Assembly (NCBI GenBank): GCA_021397845.1
Contig: CM038047.1
Coordinates: forward strand, 40,589,210-40,653,209
DNA from: Areca catechu
Taxonomy: Eukaryota > Streptophyta > Magnoliopsida > Arecales > Arecaceae
Direction of reading: 5' to 3'
Length of the DNA stretch: 64,000 bases
Positions 55,265 through 64,000 of this stretch are shown here, piece after piece (the stretch's first letter is position 1; each line of letters opens with the position of its first letter). Below the pieces are notes generated by a model, which had not been told where the DNA came from, ran no database searches, and saw nothing but the letters and a program-made list of their open reading frames with translations. A program made the position numbers and the translations under genes.

Positions 55265-55660
55265 TCTCCAATCGTTTTCTTGTTGTATTCTACTAAGATC
55301 CTAGAAATATGATCTGCCACCATATTTTCGGAATCCTTCTTATCTAAAATTTCTAAGTCAAATTTTTGTAGTAGAAGGATCCATCTAATCAATCTGGCTT
55401 CATATCCTTTTTAGATAGCAGATGTTTCAATGCTGCATGATCGGAATAAACTAGGACCTTAGACCTTAATAAATATGATCGAAATTTTTCCAGGACAAAT
55501 ATAACTGCTAGTAATTCTTTCTTAGTAGTGGTATAATTTATTTGTGCATTTGAAAGAGTTTTACTAGCATAATAAATTGCATACAGTTCCCAATTAAGCC
55601 TCTATCCTAAAACTGCTCCTACAGCATAATCAGAGGCATCACACATGATTTCAAAAGGTA
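55265..55660 (-). pseudogene. Element G RNase H (broken)
   Basis: PFEIMCDASDYAVGAVLG (about 55660-55605) holds the first Asp. YYASKTLSNAQINYTTTKKE follows in a shifted or stop-containing frame, and DHAALKHLL is near 55425. The N-terminal edge is joined directly to the protease linker. Confidence 0.75.
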
Positions 55661-56165
55661 AACATGCTTGTAGAGGGTCCGAATCAAGCAAAATAGGGAG
55701 TTTCTTATCTACAATTTTCTCTAGCATGTTCACTTCATTATGATCATACACAGGTGGTTCTTGGGATGCATTAAAAATGTTTAATCTCATCTTTTTGTTT
55801 CCAAAAGATACATCCATAATCCCGTTCTGCAATTTATACAAGCATTAGCGGTAGCTAAGAAAGGTCTTCCGAGAATGATGGGCATTTGACTAGGATTACC
55901 GCTAGATTCCATGTCCAAAACAAGAAAATCAACAGGAAAGTAGAATTCATCTACTTTCACCAACACATCCTCTAACATTCCACGAGGTACCTTAACTGAT
56001 CTGTCTACTAATTATAAAGTCACCGTTGTGGGTTTCAGTTCTCCGAATTCAAATAAATCATACACTGAACTGGGAAGAAAGTTTACACTTGCACCTAAAT
56101 CTAGTAAGGCTTTCTTAATTGTGAGGTCTCCTATGATAGAATATAATCGGGGTACCAGGATCCTT
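55661..56165 (-). pseudogene. Element G protease and linker, ending at a deletion joint
   Basis: LLDLGASVNFLPSSVYDLFE (about 56105-56045) is the D-L-G-A protease motif of Athila. A TAA stop follows near 56018. MPIILGRPFLATANACINCR (about 55890) is the C-terminal part. The linker (NKKMRLNIFNASQEPP through DPLQACL) normally leads into reverse transcriptase, but here it runs straight into RNase H at about 55661. Confidence 0.8.
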
Positions 56166-56212
56166 GAGTTTGGGTGGGGCTATCTATTGAAAAACTGAGC
56201 TAGCCTGCTCAG

Positions 56213-57866
56213 TCAATTGGATCTTTTTTGGTATATGCGCCTTAGATTTTCGTTTCTGTGTATATAGATTCTTAAGAAATTTGGCAAAGCCGGAACTTGA
56301 TTAATAGCATCGAGAAGAGGTAAGTTTATTTGGACTTGCTTGAATAGTTCAAGTATCTTATTCATTTTTAGATTCTTCTTTTTCAAAGGTAGAGGTGATT
56401 CTAAAGCACTAGGGAATGGAGCCTTAGGTATAGGTGCTTGGCCAATGGATTCCTTTTCCTCTTCTTTATTTTTCTTCTCTAGCTTAGCCAATTCTTGCTT
56501 CTGGGTCAGGTAAGGCTGGTTTAATGTTTTCTCATTTCTTAAAGTTATGACTGATTTAGCATGTTCTGGAAAAGTTTCAGGACTAGTGGAGCTCTCAGCC
56601 ATGTATTGCCCTTTTGGGTTACTAAAGGGCTGGCTAGGTAACTTACCTTCCTCCCTTCTATTGAAAGCTATAGCTAGCTGACCTATCTGGGTCTCTAGCT
56701 TGGCGATGGATTGCATGTGGGAGTGAAGAAGTTGGGTATTCATTTCTAGCCCCTTCAATGCTTGCAGCACCTTCTCTTCGAAAGTAGGGTCATGATTATT
56801 CGGTGGAGGTTGTGAGGCACTTGGGTATTTTGGGTATTGCGAATATGGCATGCTTCTAAAATTGACCTCCTGATGGTTGGGCCTAACTGATAAATTGATG
56901 ACAGGTTGGGGTTTCCAAGAGAAATTTTGGTGATTTCGCCAGCCAGGATGGTAAGTGTTTGAATATGGATCATTTCCTAGTCTAGGAGCCATTCGGGTTT
57001 GGGCTTGATGGGCTTGCTCCTGAACAACCTCAGGAAATTGGTAAGCGGCTGGACAATCACCTATCAGATGGGTGGGACTCGAGCAGATAATACAGACATC
57101 ATGATTTTGATGAGACGAGGAGAAAATATTTCCAACTTGTAGGATTCGGTCAAGCTTCTGAGATAGTTCATCTACCTTGCTGTAAATGTTTATAAAATGA
57201 CCTACTTCATATATTCCCCCTCTCTTGGGTCCTATGGGAGGATCTCTACGGGCAGCAGACATGTGATGCAAGGAATTTTCACTTAGGGTTTCAAACAGCT
57301 GCCATGCCTTATGTTCATTTTTGAGCATGAATGTTCCTCCACATGAGGCATCCATCATTTGCCGGTGCCTTTCCGACAGATCGTCATAAAAACACTGGCC
57401 TAATCAATTCTTTCAATCTCTTCCACGTCTCATGAAACATTTCTCCGTCTAACTGGAAAAAACTGGTAATGGCTTTTCTAATTTGATTGGTCTTTCCTAT
57501 TGGAAAGTACTTAAGAAATTTTCTCTGAAGTTGATCCTAAGTCGAAATTGTTACAGTATCTAGGGAATTCAACCAATACTTAGCTTTATCTTTTAAGAAA
57601 AAGGGGAATAACTTAAGCCTAAGGGCATCATCGGAGAAATTTTGGATTTTAACAGTCGAACGTATTTTCAAGAATTCATCTAAGTGTTTGTAGGGGTCTT
57701 CATTTACAACTCCATAGAAAGATGGTAATATCTGAATTACACTGGACTTGATTTCATACTGGATGGCCTCTACTGGTGGTATTTGGATACAGGGTGAATA
57801 GGTATACTTTGAAGGAGTGAAGTACTCCAATTGTCGTGGAGGATTGATTTCCTGGTTGGGATCCAT
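56213..57866 (-). pseudogene. Element G gag (broken)
   Basis: It begins MDPNQEINPPRQLEY at 57866 and contains the gag core NEDPYKHLDEFLKI and DKAKYWLNSLDTVT up to a stop near 57537 (TAG, where Trp TGG is likely ancestral). After a frameshift it is open from 57358 to 56213 (381 codons). That part contains a CCHC zinc knuckle CIICSSPTHLIGDC (C-x2-C-x4-H-x4-C), Gln/Pro-rich linkers and a coiled coil (QKQELAKLEKKNKEEEKE). It would form the particle core. It is damaged in two places only, so it is better kept than pol. Confidence 0.88.
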
Positions 57867-58908
57867 AGTTCGCAGTCAATTTGCTCTACAGGTTCAGTCT
57901 ATTTCAAGATCTAGGAATATGATTTCAGGTTCTAAAGACCGACGACCTTGCATACACCCTACAATAGTACTCTAAAGCAAACAATAATTCATTTTTTTTA
58001 CCTTTTTTTAAATTGAATTATTTTAAAAATGGAAAAATGAAAAGAGGTCTAAAGGAAAGATTCCTAAGAGAGTCCTAGGCTAAAAAAAAGAGTTATTTTA
58101 ATTAACTTTTTTTTCAAAAAAGTGATGCAATCAAAATCAATTCTATCCTAGGGTAACCTAAATCTAGATAGCTCCTAACTGTTCCAAGATAACCTTCGAG
58201 CACTCCAAGCCTAAGATCAACTAACTGACTCGGCCAGGTAAGTGTAAGGTTGGTGGGAGTCCTCCCGTTGTTTGCCTTAGAGACCAATTAAAATTGGTCA
58301 AGTAAGCGAACGGAACCAATAAAAGAACCACCTTCCTTCGGGCTCTTGTTCCTGAACCACTTGCCTTAAACACCGAGCAATTAATTGAACTGAACTCGGT
58401 CTAACTCTAGGATTCCTTGTCCTATTAAGCTCGAAATTCCTAGGGCTGGCAACTAATTAATTTTAAAGTTAAGGTTTGGATCAATGCACATGCAAGGGAA
58501 TGATTTGTGGGCTAAGGAAGGGTAATGAACTCCCCACCTTATCTGATTAATGGGTTATGCCTTTAAAGTCAATTATGAAGAAAAATGAAATGTAACAAGT
58601 AAGATGTCCAAAACTTAAAGTTATAGACAAGCAAAATTAAAATAATTATTTTTATATATATATATTTTTAAATTTAGTGGTTAAGTCTAACTTCCTAATA
58701 GTTATGAAAATGTCAAAAATTTTAAATTTTTATTATTTTTTAAGAATTTTTTATTGATTTTTTTAAGTCTATTCAATTTTCTTGTATCCTAGGATAACTG
58801 TTCAACATAACATAAAGTTATGCCAGGGCAACCTTATGTCAAGATACATACGATTGAAAAATATGAAATACTAATTTTTGATTTTTTTTTTCAAAATAAT
58901 GCCAAAAG
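57867..58908 (-). other. Element G 5' leader
   Basis: Untranslated leader of about 1 kb between primer site and gag start. No coding frame seen. Confidence 0.6.
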
Positions 58909-58926
58909 TTCTCGGCAACGGTGCCA
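58909..58926 (-). other. Element G primer binding site
   Basis: On the minus strand TGGCACCGTTGCCGAGAA follows the LTR end after 'CCAGATTTT'. It matches the TGGCGCCGTTGCCGGGGA-type site usual in Athila elements with three changes. Confidence 0.75.
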
Positions 58927-58935
58927 AAAATCTGG

Positions 58936-60811
58936 TGCGCGTCATAACGCATCGATTTCAATACCTTAATTCCACTATTCTTAGGTAGAATAGCGAGAGT
59001 AAGGATCAAATCTTCAGGGACTTTTGAGTTATTTCAAAAGAAAATTTTCAAAAAAATAAAACTAATATTCTATTTGCTAAGGAAAAGTAGAGTAGTAAAA
59101 TAGTGGAGATCAAAAAAAAATACCCGTGAAGATAATCAAGATATGATCTATCACGAGAGTACGGCCCGTACCCGTAGATCATGGTCCGTCCCTTTTAGGT
59201 ATAGATCAGTCAAGTTATCTTCACTTAAAGAAAAAACTGATCTCAAAACTCGTAACCTTTGATCATTCCAAACTGTTTCAAATAAGATAAAGAAAACACA
59301 TGAATCAATAAAAAAAAACTCTTTTTATTTCATAAAACAAGGAATACATTTGCTAAAACATAAACCCCTGGAGATCAGGCTTTTAGGAAGACTCTGCAGC
59401 ATATCCGAAGAGGCAGATCAGAGGCAATGCGGTGGAGACCGGGGCAGCAACAGGGCAGCAGATTAGGAGCGGTGTTAGAATGGCAGTCGAATGAGAGCGA
59501 GAATGGAAGTGGATGAGAGCGATGAAGTGAAGGGGAGGCGGAGAGATTTTAGTAGCGATGGGTGGAGTGTAGTGCGAAGTGGAGCGGAGAGATGGAAGTG
59601 GAATCGAAAGTCCCCCTAATAATCCAGCAACCTCATCCTTTTATAGGCAGAGAGAGACGCGTAAAGCCCACATGGGAACCGTATCGATTTTTCATCGCCA
59701 TCTCCTCAACTATTTTTGGTTCCACATCCTCATCCATCGCACCCGCCATCGCATCGCATCCCACGTTCCCTTATTTCTCGCACCCATCCACCCGTCTTCT
59801 GTTTAGCAATCTTATCCCCGCACCCGTATTCCGTTACTTCGAACTCCATATCAGTGGCCAATCTTTTGTCGATCATACTTCTTGTTCGGACATCCCGATT
59901 TATTCTGACATCCTCTGGACCGACAAGCAAGATGATGCGCTGCAATAGGGCGACAACAATGGCTGGAATCTTGGCGCTGAACAGTGGAGAGGAAGAGCCG
60001 ATGGAGGGTAGCCATGGGCAGAGGCGAGGGCGACGTCAACACGGCTTGGGAGGCAGACCGGGTAGTGGCATTGGGCTAAAAGAGCTCCAGGATGAAGGTG
60101 GCAGTCATGGCGGAGAAGATGGCCAGAGATGGGAGAGTGGCCATCGGCAGCTTCTTGGATCGGTGAGGGGGCGGCTCTAGCAGCTCAATAGCAGCATGTG
60201 GTGTTTGGTGCTTCCAAGAGGGAGGAGACCGTGGGTGGAGTAGGTGGCGATGGGACTGTGGACGACGTCTTCAATCGGAGAGACAGTGATCGACGGTCAT
60301 GGCAGAGAACGGCCGGATTAGCAGGTGCAGAAAACCATGGAATAATGTTGAAGGAGACCGGTAGCTTGGTCGGCAGTGGAACGGTGGAAGGGGACTTTTG
60401 GAGGGGAGAACCAGCGATCGGCGGCTCCGGCGGCTTCTCCGGGCGGAGGAGATGACTCCGGTGGCGACGGGGTGGCAGCTCGGTTGATTTCAGCTCAAGA
60501 CAGGCTTTGCGGTCCACGGTTATGATCCGTGGACTACTGGCTATGGCTTTCGTGGACCTTCGACCGATCCGTGGACCGAGCAGCCGGTCCATGGTGGACC
60601 AGTTGTCCTAAAATCCATGCAATTTCTTATAATTTCTTTAAAATTAGATTCCAAGCTTGTATCAGGTCCAATTTAAGTGATGTTTGCACCATTGGATTCC
60701 TAAAATCGAACTCTTCTCATTTATGAAATTGTTTCCTGAAAAACACTGTATAAAAGCATCAATTTTAATTAAAAAAAGTTACGTTAATTATTTTATTTAT
60801 AATAACTATCA
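58936..60811 (-). repeat. Element G 5' LTR (right copy)
   Basis: The plus-strand left end TGCGCGTCATAACGC is next to the primer site. The right end is CTATCA. A minus-strand TATA box (CTATAAAAGG) lies at 59646-59637. Confidence 0.87.
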
Positions 60812-61223
60812 CATACCTTGGAGCATTTACTATCTTGGAGAGAATCTTGGGGCATGACTATTGTTATGCCTCAATATTTCCCACTTATCTTCTTTTGGCT
60901 ATTAAAAGTGGATTTGTCATCCCTTTACGACCTTGAGGGTGACAGCAACATTGATGCATAAAGATAGAGATACATGATTACATATGGCATGCATAGACAT
61001 GTTTACATGCCCATCTCATATTTATTCCAAAATTGATAATAGGGCATCCAAATTAAAGATCCACACTCTTGATCATGAACTATACCACTTAAAATGTCTA
61101 TAAATGATAAAATAAATATATACATACATAAATCACTCACACACACACATGCACATATATATATGCTTATTTATATACATATATATTAATACATTTATAT
61201 ACACACATACATTTGATGAACTA
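60812..61223. other. Flank with a half copy of the foldback element
   Basis: Around 61020-61105 ('ttgataatagggcatccaaatta.. gatccacactcttgatcatg') lies one inverted arm of the family described at 61224. CA/TA microsatellite DNA follows at about 61135-61200. Confidence 0.5.
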
Positions 61224-61733
61224 TGCTCTCTTCTCAAGAGGAGAGGGTATTTACTTTTGATTTCAAAAATCAATAATAGAGCAACTAAATCAAATATCAA
61301 CACCATTCAGCATAATCAATACCACTAAAAGCACCTAGAAATTAAAAATCACATGTTTTGGTGCTCTCTAATTTGTGTATCATGTGCACATAAAGATGGG
61401 CAGTTTCTATTATGCTAGTATGCTAAAATATATGATAAAGTGTTCATAGTGAGAATTCACCTTTGTGATCATGATCTACACATCCTACAACATGTTGAAA
61501 TTAATAGATTTTAACGTTTAGATCATTAGTAAAATATGATCTCATTATCATTTTAGTTATTCATTTTTGCTTACTTGATGTATAGCTTAGAGACCATCAA
61601 AACACATGGTTCTTGATTTTAGGCATTTTGGGTGGTATAGATCATGATCAATAGTGTGAATCTTCGATTTGGATGCTCCATTATTGTTCTTGAAATTGAG
61701 AGGAGTAGATACCCTCTTCGCTTAAGAAGAGCA
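61224..61733. mobile_element. Palindromic foldback (MITE-like) element, copy 1
   Basis: The left arm TGCTCTCTTCTCAAGAGGAG.. and the right end (reverse complement TGCTCTTCTTAAGCGAAGAG..) pair, with differences, over much of the element. For example, 'aaatcacatgttttggtgctctc' (61348) pairs with 'gagaccatcaaaacacatgg' (61590). No ORF. It is flanked on both sides by CA/TA microsatellites. A long near-palindrome without coding capacity fits a non-autonomous DNA transposon. Confidence 0.7.
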
Positions 61734-61744
61734 TTGTCTATATA

Positions 61745-61880
61745 AACAAACACAGGTGCACACACATATGTGTATGTATATGTGTGTGTTTGTATGTATG
61801 TATGTATATATTATGTATCCATATATCTATGTGCATGCATATATGAATGTGTATTTGTACAAAAATACATATAGACAAAG
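61745..61880. repeat. CA/TG/TA microsatellite
   Basis: Alternating 'cacacacatatgtgtatgtatatgtgtgtg' and 'tatgtatgtatgtat' type DNA between foldback copies 1 and 2. Confidence 0.8.
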
Positions 61881-61895
61881 AAGAGAAAGCTAGAA

Positions 61896-62300
61896 TACCA
61901 TCATTAATAATAAATCACATATTTTGGTGGTCTCTAATCTATGTATCATGTCTAACAAAAATGGACAATTTTCATTTGCACAAAAATATATGATAAAACA
62001 TTCATATTGAGAATTGACCTTTTTGATTATGATCTGCACATAGTAAAGCATGTTGAAAATTAAGAGGTTTTAAAGTTTGGATGATTAGTAAAATATGATC
62101 TCATTATCATTTTAACTATTCATTTTTGCTCACTTGATGCATAGGTTAGAGACCATCAAAACACATGATTTTTGACTTTTAGACATTTTTTATGGTATAA
62201 ATCGTGATCAATGGTGTGGATCTTCAATGTGGATGCCCCATTATTATTTTTGAAATCGAAAGGAGTAAATACCCTCTTTCCTTAAGAAGCACATATTCCA
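61896..62300. mobile_element. Foldback element, copy 2 (left arm shortened)
   Basis: The same core as copy 1 ('ggtggtctctaatctatgtatcatg' and 'ttagagaccatcaaaacacatga') and the same right arm ('ccctctttccttaagaag'). The outer left arm is missing. Confidence 0.6.
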
Positions 62301-62305
62301 TATAA

Positions 62306-62309
62306 ACAC

Positions 62310-62350
<41 letters not shown>
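62306..62350. repeat. (AC)n microsatellite
   Basis: Nearly pure AC repeats interrupted by single A insertions. Confidence 0.9.
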
Positions 62351-62352
<2 letters not shown>

Positions 62353-62353
62353 G

Positions 62354-62733
62354 AGGCAGACTTGGATAAGGTCAAGTGGATTTGGGCTCATATCCGGTCA
62401 TGTCAAAATTGAATGATGGGGATCCTATATCGATGATTCAAGCTGTTGAATATGATCTGCCATATCTAAACTATTTACATATCAAAACTCATATGATTCG
62501 GGAATCCCTAGCCTATGTATCAAGTGATCCAAAAATACATTTAATTTTATTTTATTTAGACCATCCAATTTTAAACTATTTGATGTATAGGCTAAGTCTC
62601 CAAATCATATGATTTTTGATGTGCAAATAGTTTTGTAATAGTAGATTGCATCTAATGGCTTGGATCATCAAATTATAGAGTTTTGACCTAACCGGATTTG
62701 AGTTCAAATCCATTCGAAAGAAGCCAAGTCCAC

Positions 62734-62735
<2 letters not shown>
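62354..62735. mobile_element. Foldback element, copy 3
   Basis: The left end AGGCAGACTTGG and the right end, whose reverse complement is AGGTGGACTTGG, define inverted termini. 'ggatttgggctcatatccggt' pairs with 'accggatttgagttcaaatcc'. The core ('ttgatgtataggctaagtctccaaatcatatgattttt') resembles copy 1. The left flank is (AC)n-ATATG and the right flank (CT)n(TA)n(TG)n. Confidence 0.7.

Positions 62736-62817
<82 letters not shown>
62734..62817. repeat. Compound (CT)n(TA)n(TG)n microsatellite
   Basis: CT to about 62749, TA to about 62784, TG to 62817. Confidence 0.95.
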
Positions 62818-62819
<2 letters not shown>

Positions 62820-62880
62820 ATATATGTATGTATGTATCTATATATTATGTGTGCATGAGTATATATGAATGTATATTTGT

Positions 62881-63400
62881 ACATAAATAAATAGAGAAAA
62901 GAAGAAAGCTAGAATACCATCATTAATAATTTCATTGTTAATAATTTTCTCTGTATTAGCACAAAATCAGTGAATGTTGTTTAGAATGAAAATGCACTTA
63001 ATTGCCTACAATATAAATGAAATATTTTAGAGGTTTCTTACCTCCATATTAGGTGGATAAAATGGACAACTGCAATATTTAATGAGCTAAATTACATTAT
63101 AGTCCTTGTAATTGGAGAACGCAGACTGCTGGTCTTGATCTACACATGTTAAAACAGGTAAACCAAAATTCAGTTGATTTAGGTGCTTTGAAATTATAAA
63201 TCAAATCAAAATATGGTATCATACTTTTAAAATTGTCCATTTTGTGTTCTCTTGATGCATAAGTATGAGACCTCCAAAAAACTTGATTTCTAGTTTCTAG
63301 GAATTTACATGTTTTTAAATCATCATCGATGGCATGGCTTTTCATATCTACATAAATAAATATTGGAATACATGCATAGCTACATATATAAACACCCACA
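62881..63400. mobile_element. Foldback element, copy 4 (degenerate)
   Basis: 'tagaataccatcattaata', 'gaggtttcttacctccatatt' and 'ttgatgcataagtatgagacctcc' match the order of pieces in copies 1 and 2. The arms are much eroded. Confidence 0.45.
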
Positions 63401-64000
63401 AATCTGATAAAAGACTAGTAGCTATTAGTCCGTTTTATTTCATTAACCAAAAAATTCCATTTGTTTCATAAAAACATTGTAACATTGAAAAATTGAAGAA
63501 CGGTCAACTATCAATTAACTATTTTTGCTATCATACATGACCGGGCTAAGCACTACATCAATGACTTCTTGTTTGGTTGTGCTTAATTATTGCATGAAAA
63601 CCTATTTTACCATGATCCATTGGTTCAGTCATTTAGATTGATATTAATTCAGATATGCTTGAAGGCATTCGAAACTTGATGTTTACTGTATTTAAGACAC
63701 TAGGTTAGTAGATTTATCTAGCTCATAATTTTAAAGTCACAAATTTGGTTCTGACTCAAAGTCACTCCTACTGCCTTCGTAGAAATGCAATAAGAGTGGC
63801 ATTCTTGTTTTAATACAAAAAGGGTTTGTAGAAGAAGGTCCTATTGTTGCTAACCAATTCAAATTTCTTTCTTTCTTTTTTTGCTTGGAATTTGTAGGAA
63901 GCACACCAACAATTTTGCTCCTACTTAATTTGATGATTTGCACACCTCATCTTTTTATGCCAAATTGTTAACGCTAGTAGCATTTTTGGTGGGTCTATGT
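63401..64000. other. AT-rich end of window, no gene seen
   Basis: No domain or repeat recognised. Confidence 0.4.

Larger units (their letters stand above)
51003..60811 (-). mobile_element. Element G: Athila-type Ty3/Gypsy retrotransposon lacking reverse transcriptase
   Basis: Direct repeats of about 1.88 kb (51003-52895 and 58936-60811) flank minus-strand gag, protease, RNase H and integrase sequence. Gag (FYGVVNEDPYKHLDEFLKI; LKDKAKYWLNSL), the D-L-G protease motif and the TGGCACCGTTGCC-type primer region are those of Athila elements. The reverse transcriptase is absent between the protease linker and RNase H. No envelope-like ORF is seen after integrase. A clear target duplication was not found because the left end is mutated. 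Confidence 0.87.

Noticed and set aside
62576..62884. Minus-strand ORF with His-Thr and Tyr-Ile repeats
   Set aside because: A translation of the compound TG/TA microsatellite.

Overview
Organism. The window is nuclear DNA of a flowering plant, most likely a monocot with a retrotransposon-rich genome. A palm would fit, but that is a guess. Evidence: one intact spliced gene whose first exon is GC-rich, plus dense Ty3/Gypsy LTR elements of plant-specific lineages (Tat with a second RNase H, Athila, a chromovirus). I saw no rRNA, tRNA gene, CRISPR or bacterial operon structure.

Layout, 1-31130. An AT-rich tract (780-1607, 24997-25063, 29242-29516) has been split by insertions. Element A, an old Tat element, spans 1608-24996. 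Element B, a second Tat element, sits inside A's 3' LTR (11349-24325) with a perfect 5-bp target duplication. Element C (25064-29241) is a deletion derivative of a chromovirus that keeps only the integrase C-terminus and chromodomain, again with a perfect duplication. Element D (29591-31125) is a solo LTR with a perfect duplication. All gag-pol reading frames in A and B are broken by stops and frameshifts. B still shows an antisense, intron-containing extra ORF between pol and its 3' LTR.

Layout, 31131-38740. The one complete cellular gene lies at 31674-36973 on the + strand. It has five exons and 332 codons and encodes the shared alpha subunit of protein farnesyltransferase and geranylgeranyltransferase I. 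Its end has a 128-bp tandem duplication that includes the stop codon. A tRNA-derived SINE with a 13-bp target duplication follows.

Layout, 38890-45480. Three LTRs of one Tat family (E1 on the minus strand, E2 and E3 on the plus strand) form a head-to-head inverted pair plus a tandem pair separated by only 25 bp of fused PBS/PPT. A gag 5' fragment, unassigned sequence and a decayed LTR follow.

Layout, 45480-64000. A probable first coding exon (45706-45849) of a gene I do not recognise is followed by element F (a short LTR-type element with an initiator-Met-like primer site, minus strand). Next is element G (51003-60811, minus strand), an Athila-type element whose reverse transcriptase has been cut out. 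The right end holds several copies of a palindromic foldback element lodged in dinucleotide microsatellites.

How it fits together. The cellular content is one prenyltransferase subunit gene and possibly the start of a second gene. Everything else is layered mobile DNA whose order of arrival can be read from nesting and target duplications.
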